Positions 1-9,232 of a stretch of DNA of 64,000 nt are shown piece after piece. Below the pieces are notes generated by a model, which had not been told where the DNA came from, searched no databases, and worked only from the letters and a program-made list of their open reading frames with translations. Each line of letters begins with the position of its first letter. Position 1 is the first letter of the stretch. The DNA comes from Pseudomonas sp. F(2018) (lineage in GTDB: Bacteria; Pseudomonadota; Gammaproteobacteria; Pseudomonadales; Pseudomonadaceae): the NCBI RefSeq assembly GCF_005508865.1, contig NZ_SCOM01000002.1, positions 930,001-994,000 of the forward strand, read 5' to 3'. The translations under genes and the position numbers were made by a program.

Positions 1-2
1 TA

Positions 3-320
3 CTGATTATTAGCCTAGTGCTGCCGAGTTTCGGCGGTATGGCTTTCAGCATGCCGGCACAACCTTGCCCGATGCAGAGCAGTGATCATCAAGGTCCTGT
101 CATGGCTGATGCCCCCTGCTGTGAGCACATGGATAAATCCGATGGGCTGGCCGGCAAATCCCCCTGCAAATCTGGCCAGGAATGCAAGACCGGAGGTCTT
201 CTTCAGACTGCCGTGATTAAGACTATCTCCCCTCGCCCTTCACGCCCCGAGTCGCTACTGAGCCAGTCGGTGATCAAACGGGAGCCCGCAGAGCTCTGGC
301 GCCCTCCTCGCTTAGCCTAA
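3..320 (+). CDS. Small Cys/Met-rich secreted protein, 5' end cut off by the window
   Basis: The frame is open to the left edge, so the start lies outside the window; a GTG at 18 is possible but would cut into a hydrophobic stretch (LIISLVLPSF) that looks like the end of a signal peptide. The exported part carries scattered Met, His and Cys (PCPMQSS, APCCEHM, KSPCK, QECK), which suits binding of Cu(I) or Ag(I) in the periplasm. It ends 93 bp before the start of cusC, so it probably belongs to the same transcript. I do not recognise a named family. A metal-binding role is inferred from composition and position only. Confidence 0.5.
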   Translation: MIISLVLPSFGGMAFSMPAQPCPMQSSDHQGPVMADAPCCEHMDKSDGLAGKSPCKSGQECKTGGLLQTAVIKTISPRPSRPESLLSQSVIKREPAELWRPPRLA

Positions 321-413
321 TGCACTGATCCATCGCGTCTGCGCTGCAGGTGCGCCGTTGCTACCTTGCTTAGCGCAGTAGTGACTTCGATCAATCGCAT
401 TGGAGGCGAAAGC

Positions 414-1676
414 ATGTCCGCTTTCCTTTTCACACGCCGCGGCTACATGGGCGTGCTGGCTGCCGCATTCTGGACGGCGCCTTTTGTTGCTGCTCATGCG
501 CAGCCCCTGACATTTGAACGTGCACAAGCACTCGCCGAGCAGACCGCCCCCGAGAACCTCGCGCGACAAGCGCAGGTCGCATCGGCGCAGCAGTCAGTTG
601 AGCCTGCGGATGCCCTACCCGATCCCAAACTGATTCTCGGCGTCGACAACCTACCCATCGAAGGGCCTGATCGCTACACCCTCAATCGGGACTCCATGAC
701 CATGCGCCGCATTGGATTCATGCAGGAAGTACCCAACAGCGACAAGCGCCAGGCTCGACTCCATCTGGCTGAGGCGTCGGTTGTCCGAGCAGAGGCCGAG
801 CAGCGAGCCATGCAGTTGGAGATCAAGCGCCAGACGGCATTGAGCTGGCTGGAGGTCTACTACGCCGAACGCAGTGTTGGCCTCTTCGATCAACTTGAGC
901 GGCAGATCGACATGCTCCGCTCGACGGTGCAATCGCTGATCGCCGGCGGCAGCGTTCAGCCTGGTGAGCTGTTGCAGGCCGACCAAGAAGCTCTGGCACT
1001 GCAGGATCGGCGAGATGAACTGAACCGCGATGTGGCGATTGCCCGGGCCAAGCTGCGGCGCTGGATCGGCAACGAGGCCGATCAACCTCTGACGGGAAAC
1101 GTGCCCAGCCTGAGCCTTGAAGCTCCACATTTGCAGCACCGCTTGGTTCAGCATCCTGACTTGCGAGCAGCATCGGCCCGGGTTGGCGAGGCCAGCGCTG
1201 AGCTGGACGAGGCGATCGCCGAGAAGACGCCTGACTGGGGTGTTGAGCTTGCCTACAACAACCGCGACAACCAGTTCGGCGACATGGTGATGGTGCAGTT
1301 CACCTTCGACCTGCCGATGTTTGTTGGCACCCGCCAGGGGCCCAAGATCAACGCCAAGCAGCAGAGCGTGGCGCAGATGGAAGCCGAGCAGGAAGTGCTG
1401 CTGCGCGCCCATCAGGCCGAGCTGGAAAGCGGCCTGGCTGAGCTTGAGCAACTACGCAGAACCCTGACGCGCACCGAAAGCACTGTGATCCCGCTGGCTA
1501 GCAAACGCGCTGATCTCGAACTGGCCGCCTATCAGGCCGGCAACAGCCAGCTGACATCCGTCATCACCGCCCAGCGCGATCTGATCGAGGCGCAGCTGCG
1601 GCAGATCGAACAGCAGCGCAAGCTGAGCCAGCTCTCCGCAAGCCTGTATTACGCGTATGTGGAGGGACTGAAATGA
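414..1676 (+). CDS. cusC: TolC-family outer membrane factor of a Cu/Ag RND efflux pump
   Basis: This 420-residue protein is the outer-membrane channel of the tripartite pump encoded with the next two genes. The ATG at 414 is chosen because GGAGG lies 8 bp upstream and it gives a signal peptide (about residues 1-30, ending AHAQP). Long alpha-helical coiled-coil segments follow, in two repeats as expected for an OEP/TolC protein, and the length is usual for CzcC/CusC. Its stop overlaps the ATG of the adaptor by 4 bp (ATGA), so translation is probably coupled. Assignment to copper/silver rather than zinc/cobalt rests on the two partners. Confidence 0.9.
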   Translation: MSAFLFTRRGYMGVLAAAFWTAPFVAAHAQPLTFERAQALAEQTAPENLARQAQVASAQQSVEPADALPDPKLILGVDNLPIEGPDRYTLNRDSMTMRRIGFMQEVPNSDKRQARLHLAEASVVRAEAEQRAMQLEIKRQTALSWLEVYYAERSVGLFDQLERQIDMLRSTVQSLIAGGSVQPGELLQADQEALALQDRRDELNRDVAIARAKLRRWIGNEADQPLTGNVPSLSLEAPHLQHRLVQHPDLRAASARVGEASAELDEAIAEKTPDWGVELAYNNRDNQFGDMVMVQFTFDLPMFVGTRQGPKINAKQQSVAQMEAEQEVLLRAHQAELESGLAELEQLRRTLTRTESTVIPLASKRADLELAAYQAGNSQLTSVITAQRDLIEAQLRQIEQQRKLSQLSASLYYAYVEGLK

Positions 1677-3133
1677 AGGTTTCGGCATTTGGTTTTGCGG
1701 TCGCCATGCTGGCCGTTGGCATTGCGGCGGCAGGCGGTGGCTATTGGCTCGCCCAGAGGCAGGCCGGATATAACGTCATGCCAAGCAGCGCGCCGACGGA
1801 TGAGCGCAAAGTGCTCTATTGGTACGACCCGATGCAACCGGAGCAGCGCTTCGATAAACCGGGCAAATCACCCTTCATGGATATGGAGCTTGTCCCCAAG
1901 TACGCGGGGGCGGCACAGGAGTCGTCTGCCCTGAGCGTGCCTGCTCAAGCCGTGCAGAACCTCGGAATGCGAACCTCAACGGTGGTCCGCGGTGTACTTC
2001 CCTCCGGTATCGAAGCGGTCGGCTCTCTGGCCTACAACCAGCGCGAGGTCGCGAACCTCCAGGCCCGCGCCGGCGGATTCGTCGAGCGAGTCTATGGACA
2101 CGCTCCGGGCGATGTGTTGCCCGCCGGCACGCCCCTCGTCGACCTCCTAACTCCCGAGTGGTCTGCAGCCCAGCTGGAGTTCCTGGCGGTACTGCGCACC
2201 GGTGATGCCCGCCTGATCGCCGCGGGCCAGGAACGGCTACGGCTGCTGGGCATGCCGCGCGCACTGATCGAACAGGTTCGACGCAGCGGCAAACCGCGAG
2301 CGGTGCAAACCCTCACCACTCCTATCAGCGGCGAGCTCCAAGCCTTGGAGGTACGCGCGGGGATGACCGTCGAAGCAGGGCAGGATCTGGCGCGGGTCAA
2401 TGGGCTGTCCACGGTCTGGCTCGATGCTGCGATTCCCGAAGCAATGGCCGGAACGGTTCAGATTGGGGCCGGCATCCGCGCCACCCTGACGGCCTTCCCC
2501 GGGCAACCGCTACAAGGCCGGATCATCGCTTTGTTGCCGAGTGCAGACCCGCAAACGCGGACGGTCACCGTGCGCAGCGAATTGCCCAACCCTGCTGGCA
2601 AGCTGCGCCCTGGAATGTTCGCGGCCGTGAGCCTGAACAGTGGTGTCGAGCAGCCCATGCTGCTTGTGCCAAGTGAGGCAGTAATCCGTACGGGCAAACG
2701 GGCACTGGTGATGCTGGCCGACGGTGACGGGCGCTACCGCCCCCAGGAAATCACCTTGGGCCGCGAAGCCGATGGGCGCCTGGAGGTGTTGTCTGGCCTT
2801 GAGGAGGGACAGGCTGTCGTCACCTCTGGCCAGTTCCTGATTGATTCGGAGGCCAGCCTACAAGGCGTCATGGCCAGCAGCGCGGAACAGGACAATACGA
2901 AGGGGCTACATGAGTCCCATGGCGTGATTCGCGCCCTGGATGCGCAGCAGGTCACCCTGGAGCACGGGCCCTTCGAAAGCCTGAATATGCCCGGCATGAC
3001 CATGGCGTTCCCTCTCGCCAGCCCCGAGGTGGCCGCAGGCCTCAAGCCCGGCGACCCTGTGCGCATCGGTGCCCGGAAAACGGACACCGGTCTGATGATC
3101 GAGCTGCTCAGCAAGGAAGGAGGCCAGCCATGA
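1673..3133 (+). CDS. cusB: RND periplasmic adaptor with N-terminal metal-binding and C-terminal CusF domains
   Basis: This 486-residue membrane-fusion protein links the inner-membrane pump to the outer-membrane channel. In order: an N-terminal membrane anchor (about residues 5-27), a heavy-metal-binding segment ([12 protein letters not shown] to [11 protein letters not shown], about 44-75), the lipoyl/hairpin and beta-barrel domains of CusB/CzcB proteins, and a C-terminal CusF-like domain (from about 415) with the Met-rich motif [10 protein letters not shown]. In E. coli CusF is a separate periplasmic Cu(I)/Ag(I) chaperone; here it is fused. The Met-rich sites argue for Cu/Ag. The stop overlaps the cusA start by 4 bp. 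Confidence 0.92.
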   Translation: MKVSAFGFAVAMLAVGIAAAGGGYWLAQRQAGYNVMPSSAPTDERKVLYWYDPMQPEQRFDKPGKSPFMDMELVPKYAGAAQESSALSVPAQAVQNLGMRTSTVVRGVLPSGIEAVGSLAYNQREVANLQARAGGFVERVYGHAPGDVLPAGTPLVDLLTPEWSAAQLEFLAVLRTGDARLIAAGQERLRLLGMPRALIEQVRRSGKPRAVQTLTTPISGELQALEVRAGMTVEAGQDLARVNGLSTVWLDAAIPEAMAGTVQIGAGIRATLTAFPGQPLQGRIIALLPSADPQTRTVTVRSELPNPAGKLRPGMFAAVSLNSGVEQPMLLVPSEAVIRTGKRALVMLADGDGRYRPQEITLGREADGRLEVLSGLEEGQAVVTSGQFLIDSEASLQGVMASSAEQDNTKGLHESHGVIRALDAQQVTLEHGPFESLNMPGMTMAFPLASPEVAAGLKPGDPVRIGARKTDTGLMIELLSKEGGQP

Positions 3134-6100
3134 TCGAGCGCCTGATTCACTGGTCGATCGGCAACCGCTTCCTGGTGCTGCTGGCGACCCTGTTCATCAC
3201 CGCGCTCGGCCTCTGGTCGCTTCGCAGCACGCCGCTGGATGCTCTGCCGGATCTGTCCGACACCCAGGTCATCATCCGAACCAGCTTTCCCGGCCAGGCG
3301 CCGCAGATCATCGAGAACCAGGTGACCTACCCGCTGGCCACCACCATGCTCTCGGTGCCGGGGGCGAAGACGGTGCGCGGCTACTCGTTCTTCGGTGACT
3401 CCTTCGTCTATGTACTGTTCGAGGACGGTACCGACCTCTACTGGGCTCGTTCGCGGGTACTGGAGTACCTCAACCAGGCCCAGGAGCGCCTGCCCGAGGG
3501 CGTCACCACCACTCTGGGGCCGGACGCCACCGGCGTGGGCTGGATCTACCAGTACGCCTTGGTCGATCGCAGCGGCAAGCATGACCTTGCCCAACTCCGT
3601 GCGCTGCAGGACTGGTTTCTCAAGTACGAGCTGAAGAGCCTTCCCAACGTCGCCGAGGTGGCCACCCTAGGCGGCATGGTCAAGCAGTACCAGATCGTGC
3701 TCGACCCCCAGAAACTGGTGGCCTATGGCGTGACTCAGCAGGAGATTGAGGCAGCCCTGAAGAGTGCCAACCAGGAGACCGGCGGTGCCATCCTGGAGCT
3801 GGCGGAGCGGGAGTACATGGTGCGAGCCTCAGGCTATCTGCAGAGTCTGGAAGACTTTCGCAATGTTCCGCTGCGGGCCACAGCAAGCGGGGTTCCGGTG
3901 CTGTTGGGCCAGGTGGCCACCATTCAACTTGGGCCGGAGATGCGCCGGGGCATTGCCGAGCTGGACGGCCAGGGCGAAGTGGTCGGCGGTGTGGTCATTC
4001 TGCGCTCTGGCAAGAATGCCCAGGACACCATCCAGGCGGTGAAGGCCAAACTGGATGCCTTGAAAGCCAGCCTGCCCGCCGGCGTCGAGGTGGTTACCAC
4101 CTATGATCGCTCCCAACTGATAAATCGCGCCATCGACAACCTCAGCTACAAGCTGCTGGAAGAGTTCGTGGTGGTCGCCCTGGTTTGCCTGATCTTCCTC
4201 TGGCATCTGCGCTCGTCTCTGGTAGCGATCATCACCCTGCCCTTGGGCATCCTGATGGCCTTCATCGTCATGCGCTACCAGGGCATCAACGCCAACATCA
4301 TGTCGCTTGGCGGCATCGCCATCGCCATTGGCGCCATGGTCGATGCCGCGGTGGTGATGATCGAGAACGCCCACAAGCACATCGAGGCCTGGAAGGCCCG
4401 TAATCCTGATGAACAGCTCCATGGCGAGGCGCACTGGCGGGTGATTGGCGAAGCCGCGGCCGAAGTCGGGCCAGCATTGTTCTTCAGCTTGCTGATCATC
4501 ACCCTGTCCTTCCTCCCCGTCTTCACACTGGAGGCCCAGGAAGGCCGACTCTTCGGTCCGCTGGCCTTTACCAAGACCTATGCCATGGCGGCCGCTGCCG
4601 GACTATCGGTCACCCTGGTGCCGGTGCTGATGGGCTACTGGATTCGCGGGCATATCCCCAGCGAGCAGCATAATCCTTTGAACCGCTGGCTGATCAATGC
4701 TTACCGGCCGGTGCTGGAGTTTGTTCTGGCCTGGCCCAAGGCCACGCTTGCTATGGCCTTGCTGGTCTTCCTCTCCAGCCTCTGGCCCCTCAGCAGACTG
4801 GGTGGCGAGTTCCTACCGCCCATGGACGAGGGCGATCTTTTGTATATGCCGTCGGCCCTGCCCGGCTTGCCTGCAAGCAAGGCAACACAACTGCTGCAGC
4901 AGACCAACCGGATGATCCTCACGGTGCCGGAAGTGGCGCGGGTGTTCGGCAAGGCCGGGCGGGCGGAAACCGCTACCGACCCAGCGCCGCTGGAGATGTT
5001 CGAGACCACGGTGCAATTCAAGCCGCGTGAGCAGTGGCGCCCGGGAATGACGTCGGAAAAGCTCATCGAGGAACTGGATCAGGCGGTGAAAGTTCCGGGG
5101 CTGTCCAACATCTGGGTTCCGCCGATTCGTAACCGCATCGACATGCTGGCGACGGGGATCAAGAGCCCGATTGGGGTCAAAGTTGCCGGCACCTCGCTGG
5201 CCGATATTGAGCGCATCACCCGTGATATCGAAGCCGTGGCCAAGGATGTGCCCGGGGTAAGCTCCGCACTGGCAGAGCGCCTTACTGGCGGCCGTTACGT
5301 GGACATCCAGATCGATCGCCTGGCCGCAGCGCGCTATGGCCTGAGCATCGCCGACGTGCAGTCAATGGTGTCGGGGGCCATCGGCGGCAGCAACATCGGC
5401 GAAACGGTCGAGGGGCTGGCCCGCTTCCCGATTAGCCTGCGCTATCCCAGGGAGTGGCGGGACAGCCCGGAGGCTTTGCGGCGGCTACCGATTCTGACCG
5501 CGACGGGCCAGCAAATTACATTAGGGACTGTCGCCCAGATCAGCCTGACTGAAGGTCCACCGATGCTGCGTAGCGAGAACGGGCGTCTCTCGGGCTGGGT
5601 CTATGTCGATGTCCGCGGCCGGGACCTGGCATCGACTGTGCGTGAGTTACAGCAGCGGGTCACCGAGCGCGTCCAACTGGACGCAGGCATGACCGTCTCC
5701 TACTCCGGTCAGTTCGAGTTCCTGGAACGCGCCAATGCCCGACTGGCCTGGGTGGTACCGGCAACCCTGTTGATCATCTTCGTGCTGCTCTACCTGACCT
5801 TCAGCCGCTTCAGCGAGGCCTTGTTGATCATGGCCACCCTGCCCTTCGCCCTGTCGGGTGGTATCTGGCTGCTCTACTGGTTCGGCTTCAACCTGTCGGT
5901 TGCCACAGGGGTCGGCTTCATCGCCCTGGCCGGAGTCTCGGCCGAGTTCGGGGTGATCATGCTGCTGTACCTGAAGAACGCCTGGCACGCGCGTGTGAAT
6001 GCAGGGCGCAACGACTCTGGGGCACTGCTTGAGGCGATTCGCGAAGGTGCTGTGCTGCGTGTCAGGCCCAAGGTGATGACTGTGGCCGTGATCATCGCCG

Positions 6101-6270
6101 GGCTGCTGCCGATCCTGTGGGGAGGTGGTGCTGGCTCCGAGGTCATGAAGCGAATCGCCGCGCCCATGGTCGGAGGCATGATCACCGCACCACTGATGTC
6201 CATGCTGGTGTTGCCGGCCGCCTATTGGCTGATGCGGAGACATACCAAAGCAAACGGTACCCCTTCATAG
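3130..6270 (+). CDS. cusA: Heavy-metal efflux RND pump, Cu(I)/Ag(I) subfamily
   Basis: This 1046-residue protein is the proton-driven inner-membrane pump of the HME-RND family. The first membrane helix is at about residues 14-30, followed by the large periplasmic loop and two further blocks of membrane helices. The fourth-helix motif reads [17 protein letters not shown], typical of CusA/SilA, whereas CzcA-type zinc pumps read DFG(I/V)IVDGAV at this place. Met residues in the second periplasmic loop ([16 protein letters not shown]) fit a Cu/Ag relay. It is the last gene of the cusCBA operon and is followed by a hairpin at 6289. Confidence 0.93.
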   Translation: MIERLIHWSIGNRFLVLLATLFITALGLWSLRSTPLDALPDLSDTQVIIRTSFPGQAPQIIENQVTYPLATTMLSVPGAKTVRGYSFFGDSFVYVLFEDGTDLYWARSRVLEYLNQAQERLPEGVTTTLGPDATGVGWIYQYALVDRSGKHDLAQLRALQDWFLKYELKSLPNVAEVATLGGMVKQYQIVLDPQKLVAYGVTQQEIEAALKSANQETGGAILELAEREYMVRASGYLQSLEDFRNVPLRATASGVPVLLGQVATIQLGPEMRRGIAELDGQGEVVGGVVILRSGKNAQDTIQAVKAKLDALKASLPAGVEVVTTYDRSQLINRAIDNLSYKLLEEFVVVALVCLIFLWHLRSSLVAIITLPLGILMAFIVMRYQGINANIMSLGGIAIAIGAMVDAAVVMIENAHKHIEAWKARNPDEQLHGEAHWRVIGEAAAEVGPALFFSLLIITLSFLPVFTLEAQEGRLFGPLAFTKTYAMAAAAGLSVTLVPVLMGYWIRGHIPSEQHNPLNRWLINAYRPVLEFVLAWPKATLAMALLVFLSSLWPLSRLGGEFLPPMDEGDLLYMPSALPGLPASKATQLLQQTNRMILTVPEVARVFGKAGRAETATDPAPLEMFETTVQFKPREQWRPGMTSEKLIEELDQAVKVPGLSNIWVPPIRNRIDMLATGIKSPIGVKVAGTSLADIERITRDIEAVAKDVPGVSSALAERLTGGRYVDIQIDRLAAARYGLSIADVQSMVSGAIGGSNIGETVEGLARFPISLRYPREWRDSPEALRRLPILTATGQQITLGTVAQISLTEGPPMLRSENGRLSGWVYVDVRGRDLASTVRELQQRVTERVQLDAGMTVSYSGQFEFLERANARLAWVVPATLLIIFVLLYLTFSRFSEALLIMATLPFALSGGIWLLYWFGFNLSVATGVGFIALAGVSAEFGVIMLLYLKNAWHARVNAGRNDSGALLEAIREGAVLRVRPKVMTVAVIIAGLLPILWGGGAGSEVMKRIAAPMVGGMITAPLMSMLVLPAAYWLMRRHTKANGTPS

Positions 6271-6288
6271 ATCATCATCCTTCACTTG

Positions 6289-6327
6289 GGCCAATCCGAG
6301 ACAGCTATGAGGTTTCAGTGATTGGCC
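6289..6327. terminator. Hairpin between converging cusA and dmeR
   Basis: Perfect 8-bp arms GGCCAATC (6289-6296) and GATTGGCC (6320-6327) enclose a 23-base loop. It lies between the 3' ends of two converging genes. No U-tract is evident on either strand, so a terminator role is inferred from position. Confidence 0.4.
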
Positions 6328-6345
6328 TGGGTTCGTTGGATTGCC

Positions 6346-6621
6346 CTACTTCAGGTAGGAGCGGAGTACACCAACGACTTGCTCCAAGTCCTCGTGCCGC
6401 TGTTGCGGGGAAACATCATCTGCCCCCAAGTGTTCGCGGATGTGCCCCTCTAGCACTTCAGCCATTAGCCCATTAACCGCACCCCGGATCGCGGCGATCT
6501 GCTGAAGAATCGCGGCGCATTCACTTTCCTGTTCCAGCGCCTTTTCCAAAGCCTGCGCCTGCCCCTTGATACGTCGCACACGAGTCAGGAGTTGTTTTTG
6601 CCATTTAGCCGTATGAGCCAT
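6346..6621 (-). CDS. dmeR: CsoR/RcnR-family metal-sensing repressor
   Basis: A 91-residue all-helical repressor of the DUF156 family (CsoR/RcnR/FrmR). The start MAHTAKWQKQLLTRVRRIKGQ has the conserved RVRRIKGQ helix. Near the middle, C35 and later His residues (HIREHLG) are positioned like the metal ligands of this family; the early His (MAH) fits the RcnR/DmeR (Ni/Co) branch. It is transcribed away from the CDF exporter dmeF, with a 65-bp gap holding a palindromic operator, the usual arrangement of dmeRF. It probably represses both genes until Co or Ni binds. Metal specificity is inferred from the partner. Confidence 0.85.
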   Translation of the reverse strand: MAHTAKWQKQLLTRVRRIKGQAQALEKALEQESECAAILQQIAAIRGAVNGLMAEVLEGHIREHLGADDVSPQQRHEDLEQVVGVLRSYLK

Positions 6622-6640
6622 GGGGCACCTTAAGAGATTG

Positions 6641-6660
6641 GTATACTGGGGTATAGTATA
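6641..6660. promoter_or_regulatory. DmeR/RcnR-type operator
   Basis: Inverted arms TATACT (6642-6647) and AGTATA (6655-6660) flank a G-tract (GGGG). A G-tract inside an AT-rich inverted repeat is characteristic of RcnR/CsoR-family operators. It sits in the divergent dmeR-dmeF promoter region. Confidence 0.7.
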
Positions 6661-6686
6661 TTAGAGCTACTTAAAGGACACCCAGA

Positions 6687-7631
6687 ATGCAGTCTCCCGC
6701 CCCCGCCAATCGCTGGCAACACTCCCACGTCTTTGATGAGGGCAACCCGCTGGCAGAAAGAAACACCCGCTGGGCTGTACTTCTGACCGCCACAATGATG
6801 GTGGCGGAGATTGTCGGCGGCTGGCTGTATAACTCGATGGCGCTCCTGGCCGATGGCTGGCATATGAGCTCCCACGCTCTAGCGCTGGGCCTTTCAGTGC
6901 TGGCCTACGCGGCGGCCCGACACTTTGCCAGCGATACGCGGTTTGCCTTCGGCACGTGGAAAATTGAGGTGCTGGGCGGCTTTACCAGCGCAATCTTCCT
7001 CGTGGGGGTGGCCATGCTCATGCTCTACCAATCGGTTGAGCGTCTGATCTCACCGTCACCGATTCACTACGATCAAGCCATCGCGATCGCTGCCGTTGGT
7101 TTGCTGGTGAATCTCGCCTGTGCGTGGTTACTCAAAGATGGCCATGCCCACCACCACGAACATGGTCATCACCATGAGCATGGCGCTCATGATCACCATC
7201 ACGACCTGAATCTGCGCTCTGCCTATTTGCACGTCGTGGCAGACGCTGCGACTTCGGTACTCGCCATCCTTGCCCTCACCGGTGGCAAATTTTGGGGCGC
7301 TAGCTGGCTCGACCCGGTGATGGGGATCGTCGGTGCTGGGCTGGTTGCGATCTGGGCTTATGGGTTACTGCGGGACACCGGGCGCATTCTGCTCGATGCG
7401 GAAATGGATGCCCCAGTGGTCGCGGAAATCAGGGAAGTTATTGAGGCAAGTCCCATCCTAGCCACTATCACTGACCTACACGTCTGGCGTGTCGGCAAGG
7501 GGAAGTACGCATGCATCCTCGCGCTTGCCGTCAAGGATAGCGTCGAGCCGGACTACTTCAGACAAAAGTTGAGCATTCACGAAGAGTTAGTTCATGTAAG
7601 TATCGAGATTAATCGATGTGGCGCGAAATAA
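6687..7631 (+). CDS. dmeF: Cation diffusion facilitator, Co/Ni exporter with His-rich loop
   Basis: This 314-residue CDF transporter exports divalent metal in exchange for protons at the inner membrane. Membrane segments begin at about residue 30; the canonical SHALAL/HM motif (GWHMSSHALALG) supplies ligands. A cytoplasmic His-rich loop (about residues 151-171, repeated HHEHGHHHEHG) precedes NLRSAYLHVVADAATS, the second metal-site helix. A C-terminal cytoplasmic domain follows. The long His loop and the partnered DmeR repressor point to DmeF (Co, Ni) rather than CzcD. An AAAGGA ribosome-binding site precedes the ATG. Confidence 0.88.
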   Translation: MQSPAPANRWQHSHVFDEGNPLAERNTRWAVLLTATMMVAEIVGGWLYNSMALLADGWHMSSHALALGLSVLAYAAARHFASDTRFAFGTWKIEVLGGFTSAIFLVGVAMLMLYQSVERLISPSPIHYDQAIAIAAVGLLVNLACAWLLKDGHAHHHEHGHHHEHGAHDHHHDLNLRSAYLHVVADAATSVLAILALTGGKFWGASWLDPVMGIVGAGLVAIWAYGLLRDTGRILLDAEMDAPVVAEIREVIEASPILATITDLHVWRVGKGKYACILALAVKDSVEPDYFRQKLSIHEELVHVSIEINRCGAK

Positions 7632-7912
7632 CTGCATTGATTATTCGACCCTGAGCTTCGCTTGCAGCTTGCAATCTTGGTGTCGTTAGATAATAAGCCT
7701 GTTTAAATTGCCTGCAGGCAAGATTTCCTTGGTGCGACTCGGTCAGGCCAAATCGTTTATTAAATGGCAAGGGCGCTTGTAAGTCGTAGGATATTTGCAA
7801 AAATTGGGCTTCTAATTGACCGCCCTGAAGGGTGAACTGAAAACAGCCAAAAAATAAACGAGTAAGGTCTTATGGAGGGCGATGCAGCATTAAGTGCATC
7901 GCCCTCGGGCAG
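7632..7912. other. Intergenic region with a strong hairpin
   Basis: I see no gene here. A perfect 12-bp stem, GAGGGCGATGCA (7875-7886) with TGCATCGCCCTC (7895-7906) around an 8-base loop, lies between the converging ends of dmeF and the Csp gene and may terminate either. No clear U-tract adjoins it. Confidence 0.5.
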
Positions 7913-8245
7913 CTAAGCCGCCATTCGCTCACATTCTTCTGCACAGGCGAGGCAGGCTTTCGCGCACTCCTGACAATGATCGGATTGATGTTTGCGGCAT
8001 TCCTCTCCGCAGGCCCTGCACACTTCTGCACACAATCTGCAGAAGGTTTTAGCGTATGTGCTTTGACGGCTCATCAGAATGGCCGCGAGAGTGCAGAAAC
8101 TTGCGCAATCTCGATCAAGCTGAATGCACTTAGCCATCATCTGCACATCGCCCTCACGAAGGCAGGCTGACGCGCAGCCCTCACAGGAAAGAGCACAGTC
8201 TATGCAGGCTTGGATACAGGAATGAAACTGGGTATGTGTCATCAT
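7913..8245 (-). CDS. csp: Cys-rich four-helix-bundle copper-storage protein (Csp, DUF326)
   Basis: A 110-residue protein with 15 or so Cys spaced as CxxxC along helices (CIQACIDCALSCEGCASAC, CRLCAEVCRACGEEC, CQECAKACLACAEEC). This is the signature of Csp proteins, in which Cys line the core of a four-helix bundle and bind many Cu(I) ions. There is no signal peptide, so it matches the cytosolic Csp3 type. Two adjacent ATGs (8245 and 8242) could start it; GGAGAG upstream is better spaced for the second. It sits between the Co/Ni unit and a DUF305 gene and would buffer cytoplasmic copper. Confidence 0.88.
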   Translation of the reverse strand: MMTHTQFHSCIQACIDCALSCEGCASACLREGDVQMMAKCIQLDRDCASFCTLAAILMSRQSTYAKTFCRLCAEVCRACGEECRKHQSDHCQECAKACLACAEECERMAA

Positions 8246-8544
8246 CGCTCTCCATATTTCGGTACGTTATGCCCACAGGCGGGGACGTCCAGAAAGACAG
8301 AAGCCGCGGGTGGACTTCGCTCGGCGCGGCAGGTTTCTATGAGTTGCCGAACAGCCAGCGTCGCATCTACGAAAAATTACGGGCTAGCAGAGCCCTGCCT
8401 ACTTACACGAACACGGGTGTTGCGCGCTTGATGGCAGAAGTAGCCATAGATTTTTCTCCGTGGTCCAGATCAGCCGGCCCGACAACACACGACACTGAGC
8501 AGGCATGATTGAGCCTTGCGAGATTAGGCTTCAGGACACCTGGT
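8246..8544. other. Intergenic region without a supported gene
   Basis: About 300 bp between the Csp start and the end of the DUF305 gene. Short open frames exist but none has a convincing ribosome-binding site or recognisable product. The csp promoter must lie in its left part. Confidence 0.4.
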
Positions 8545-8898
8545 TCATGGCTTTTTGCGCGCCTTCAGCCATTGATCGAGTGCGGCGATTTCTTTCTGTT
8601 GCGCGGTAATGATGTCCTCAGCCATACGGCGCATCTCTGCGTCTTTGCCATTTTTGAGCTCGGTTTTCGCCATATCTACGCCCATCTGATGGTGCATCCG
8701 CATATTCGTTGCGAAGTCGTAATCCGCGTCGCCGGTCATCGACATGCCATCCTGCATATGCCCTGCATTCTTGGCATCTGCAGATTCGTTAGCATTCGTC
8801 CAGGTAGGCGTTACTAACAGGGACATAGCGACAATCGCCATCGCACAGGCCGACAGCGTAAAGCGGCCAACATTAAGGTTGTCGTGTGGTTGTAACAT
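8545..8898 (-). CDS. DUF305 periplasmic protein
   Basis: A 117-residue protein. The ATG at 8898 is chosen because GGAGA lies 7 bp upstream and it gives a signal segment (about residues 11-34, VGRFTLSACAMAIVAMSLLV). The mature part carries the DUF305 core, MRMHHQMGVDMAKTELKNG and MRRMAEDIITAQQKEIAAL. DUF305 proteins are four-helix, ferritin-like proteins rich in Met and His; several, such as CopM, bind periplasmic copper. The upstream intergenic region holds a putative CopR box shared with the oprD-like gene, so copper induction is likely. The copper role is inferred from family and regulation. Confidence 0.8.
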   Translation of the reverse strand: MLQPHDNLNVGRFTLSACAMAIVAMSLLVTPTWTNANESADAKNAGHMQDGMSMTGDADYDFATNMRMHHQMGVDMAKTELKNGKDAEMRRMAEDIITAQQKEIAALDQWLKARKKP

Positions 8899-9092
8899 AG
8901 TGAATCTCCGGAAAAGGTCGGGAGAGGCACCCCAGAATGATGTGCTTATTATCCCGAAGTGGATGAGCCTCAATCGCTCATGTCTACGACTCCCTGCGCA
9001 GTTTCTAAGTTCATAGTAACTTTCTGGCCATACCTGTTCGCCCACCAAGGCAAGAACTACGGGAGCTAGAAATAGGAGTTAATGACGCGCAA

Positions 9093-9109
9093 CTGACGAA
9101 AAAGTAATT
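9093..9109. promoter_or_regulatory. Putative CopR box between DUF305 gene and oprD-like gene
   Basis: On the minus strand the site reads AATTACTTTTTCGTCAG, close to the 16-bp motif repeated at five other places in the island (15497, 15824, 24338, 25030, 25611). It lies between two diverging genes and could control both. Confidence 0.6.
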
Positions 9110-9232
9110 TTCAGGTCACCTTGGCGTTATTTGGCATGTGGAAGTATGTCGAAAGCGTGCCGCTTAACCGGAACGCTTGGGTACATATACAAATTCACAA
9201 TTAAAACTGCCAAAAAGCATCAGGAGCGTTTT

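Noticed and set aside
8236..8508. 90-codon frame between the Csp and DUF305 genes
   Set aside because: It overlaps the csp start, has no convincing ribosome-binding site and no recognisable product.
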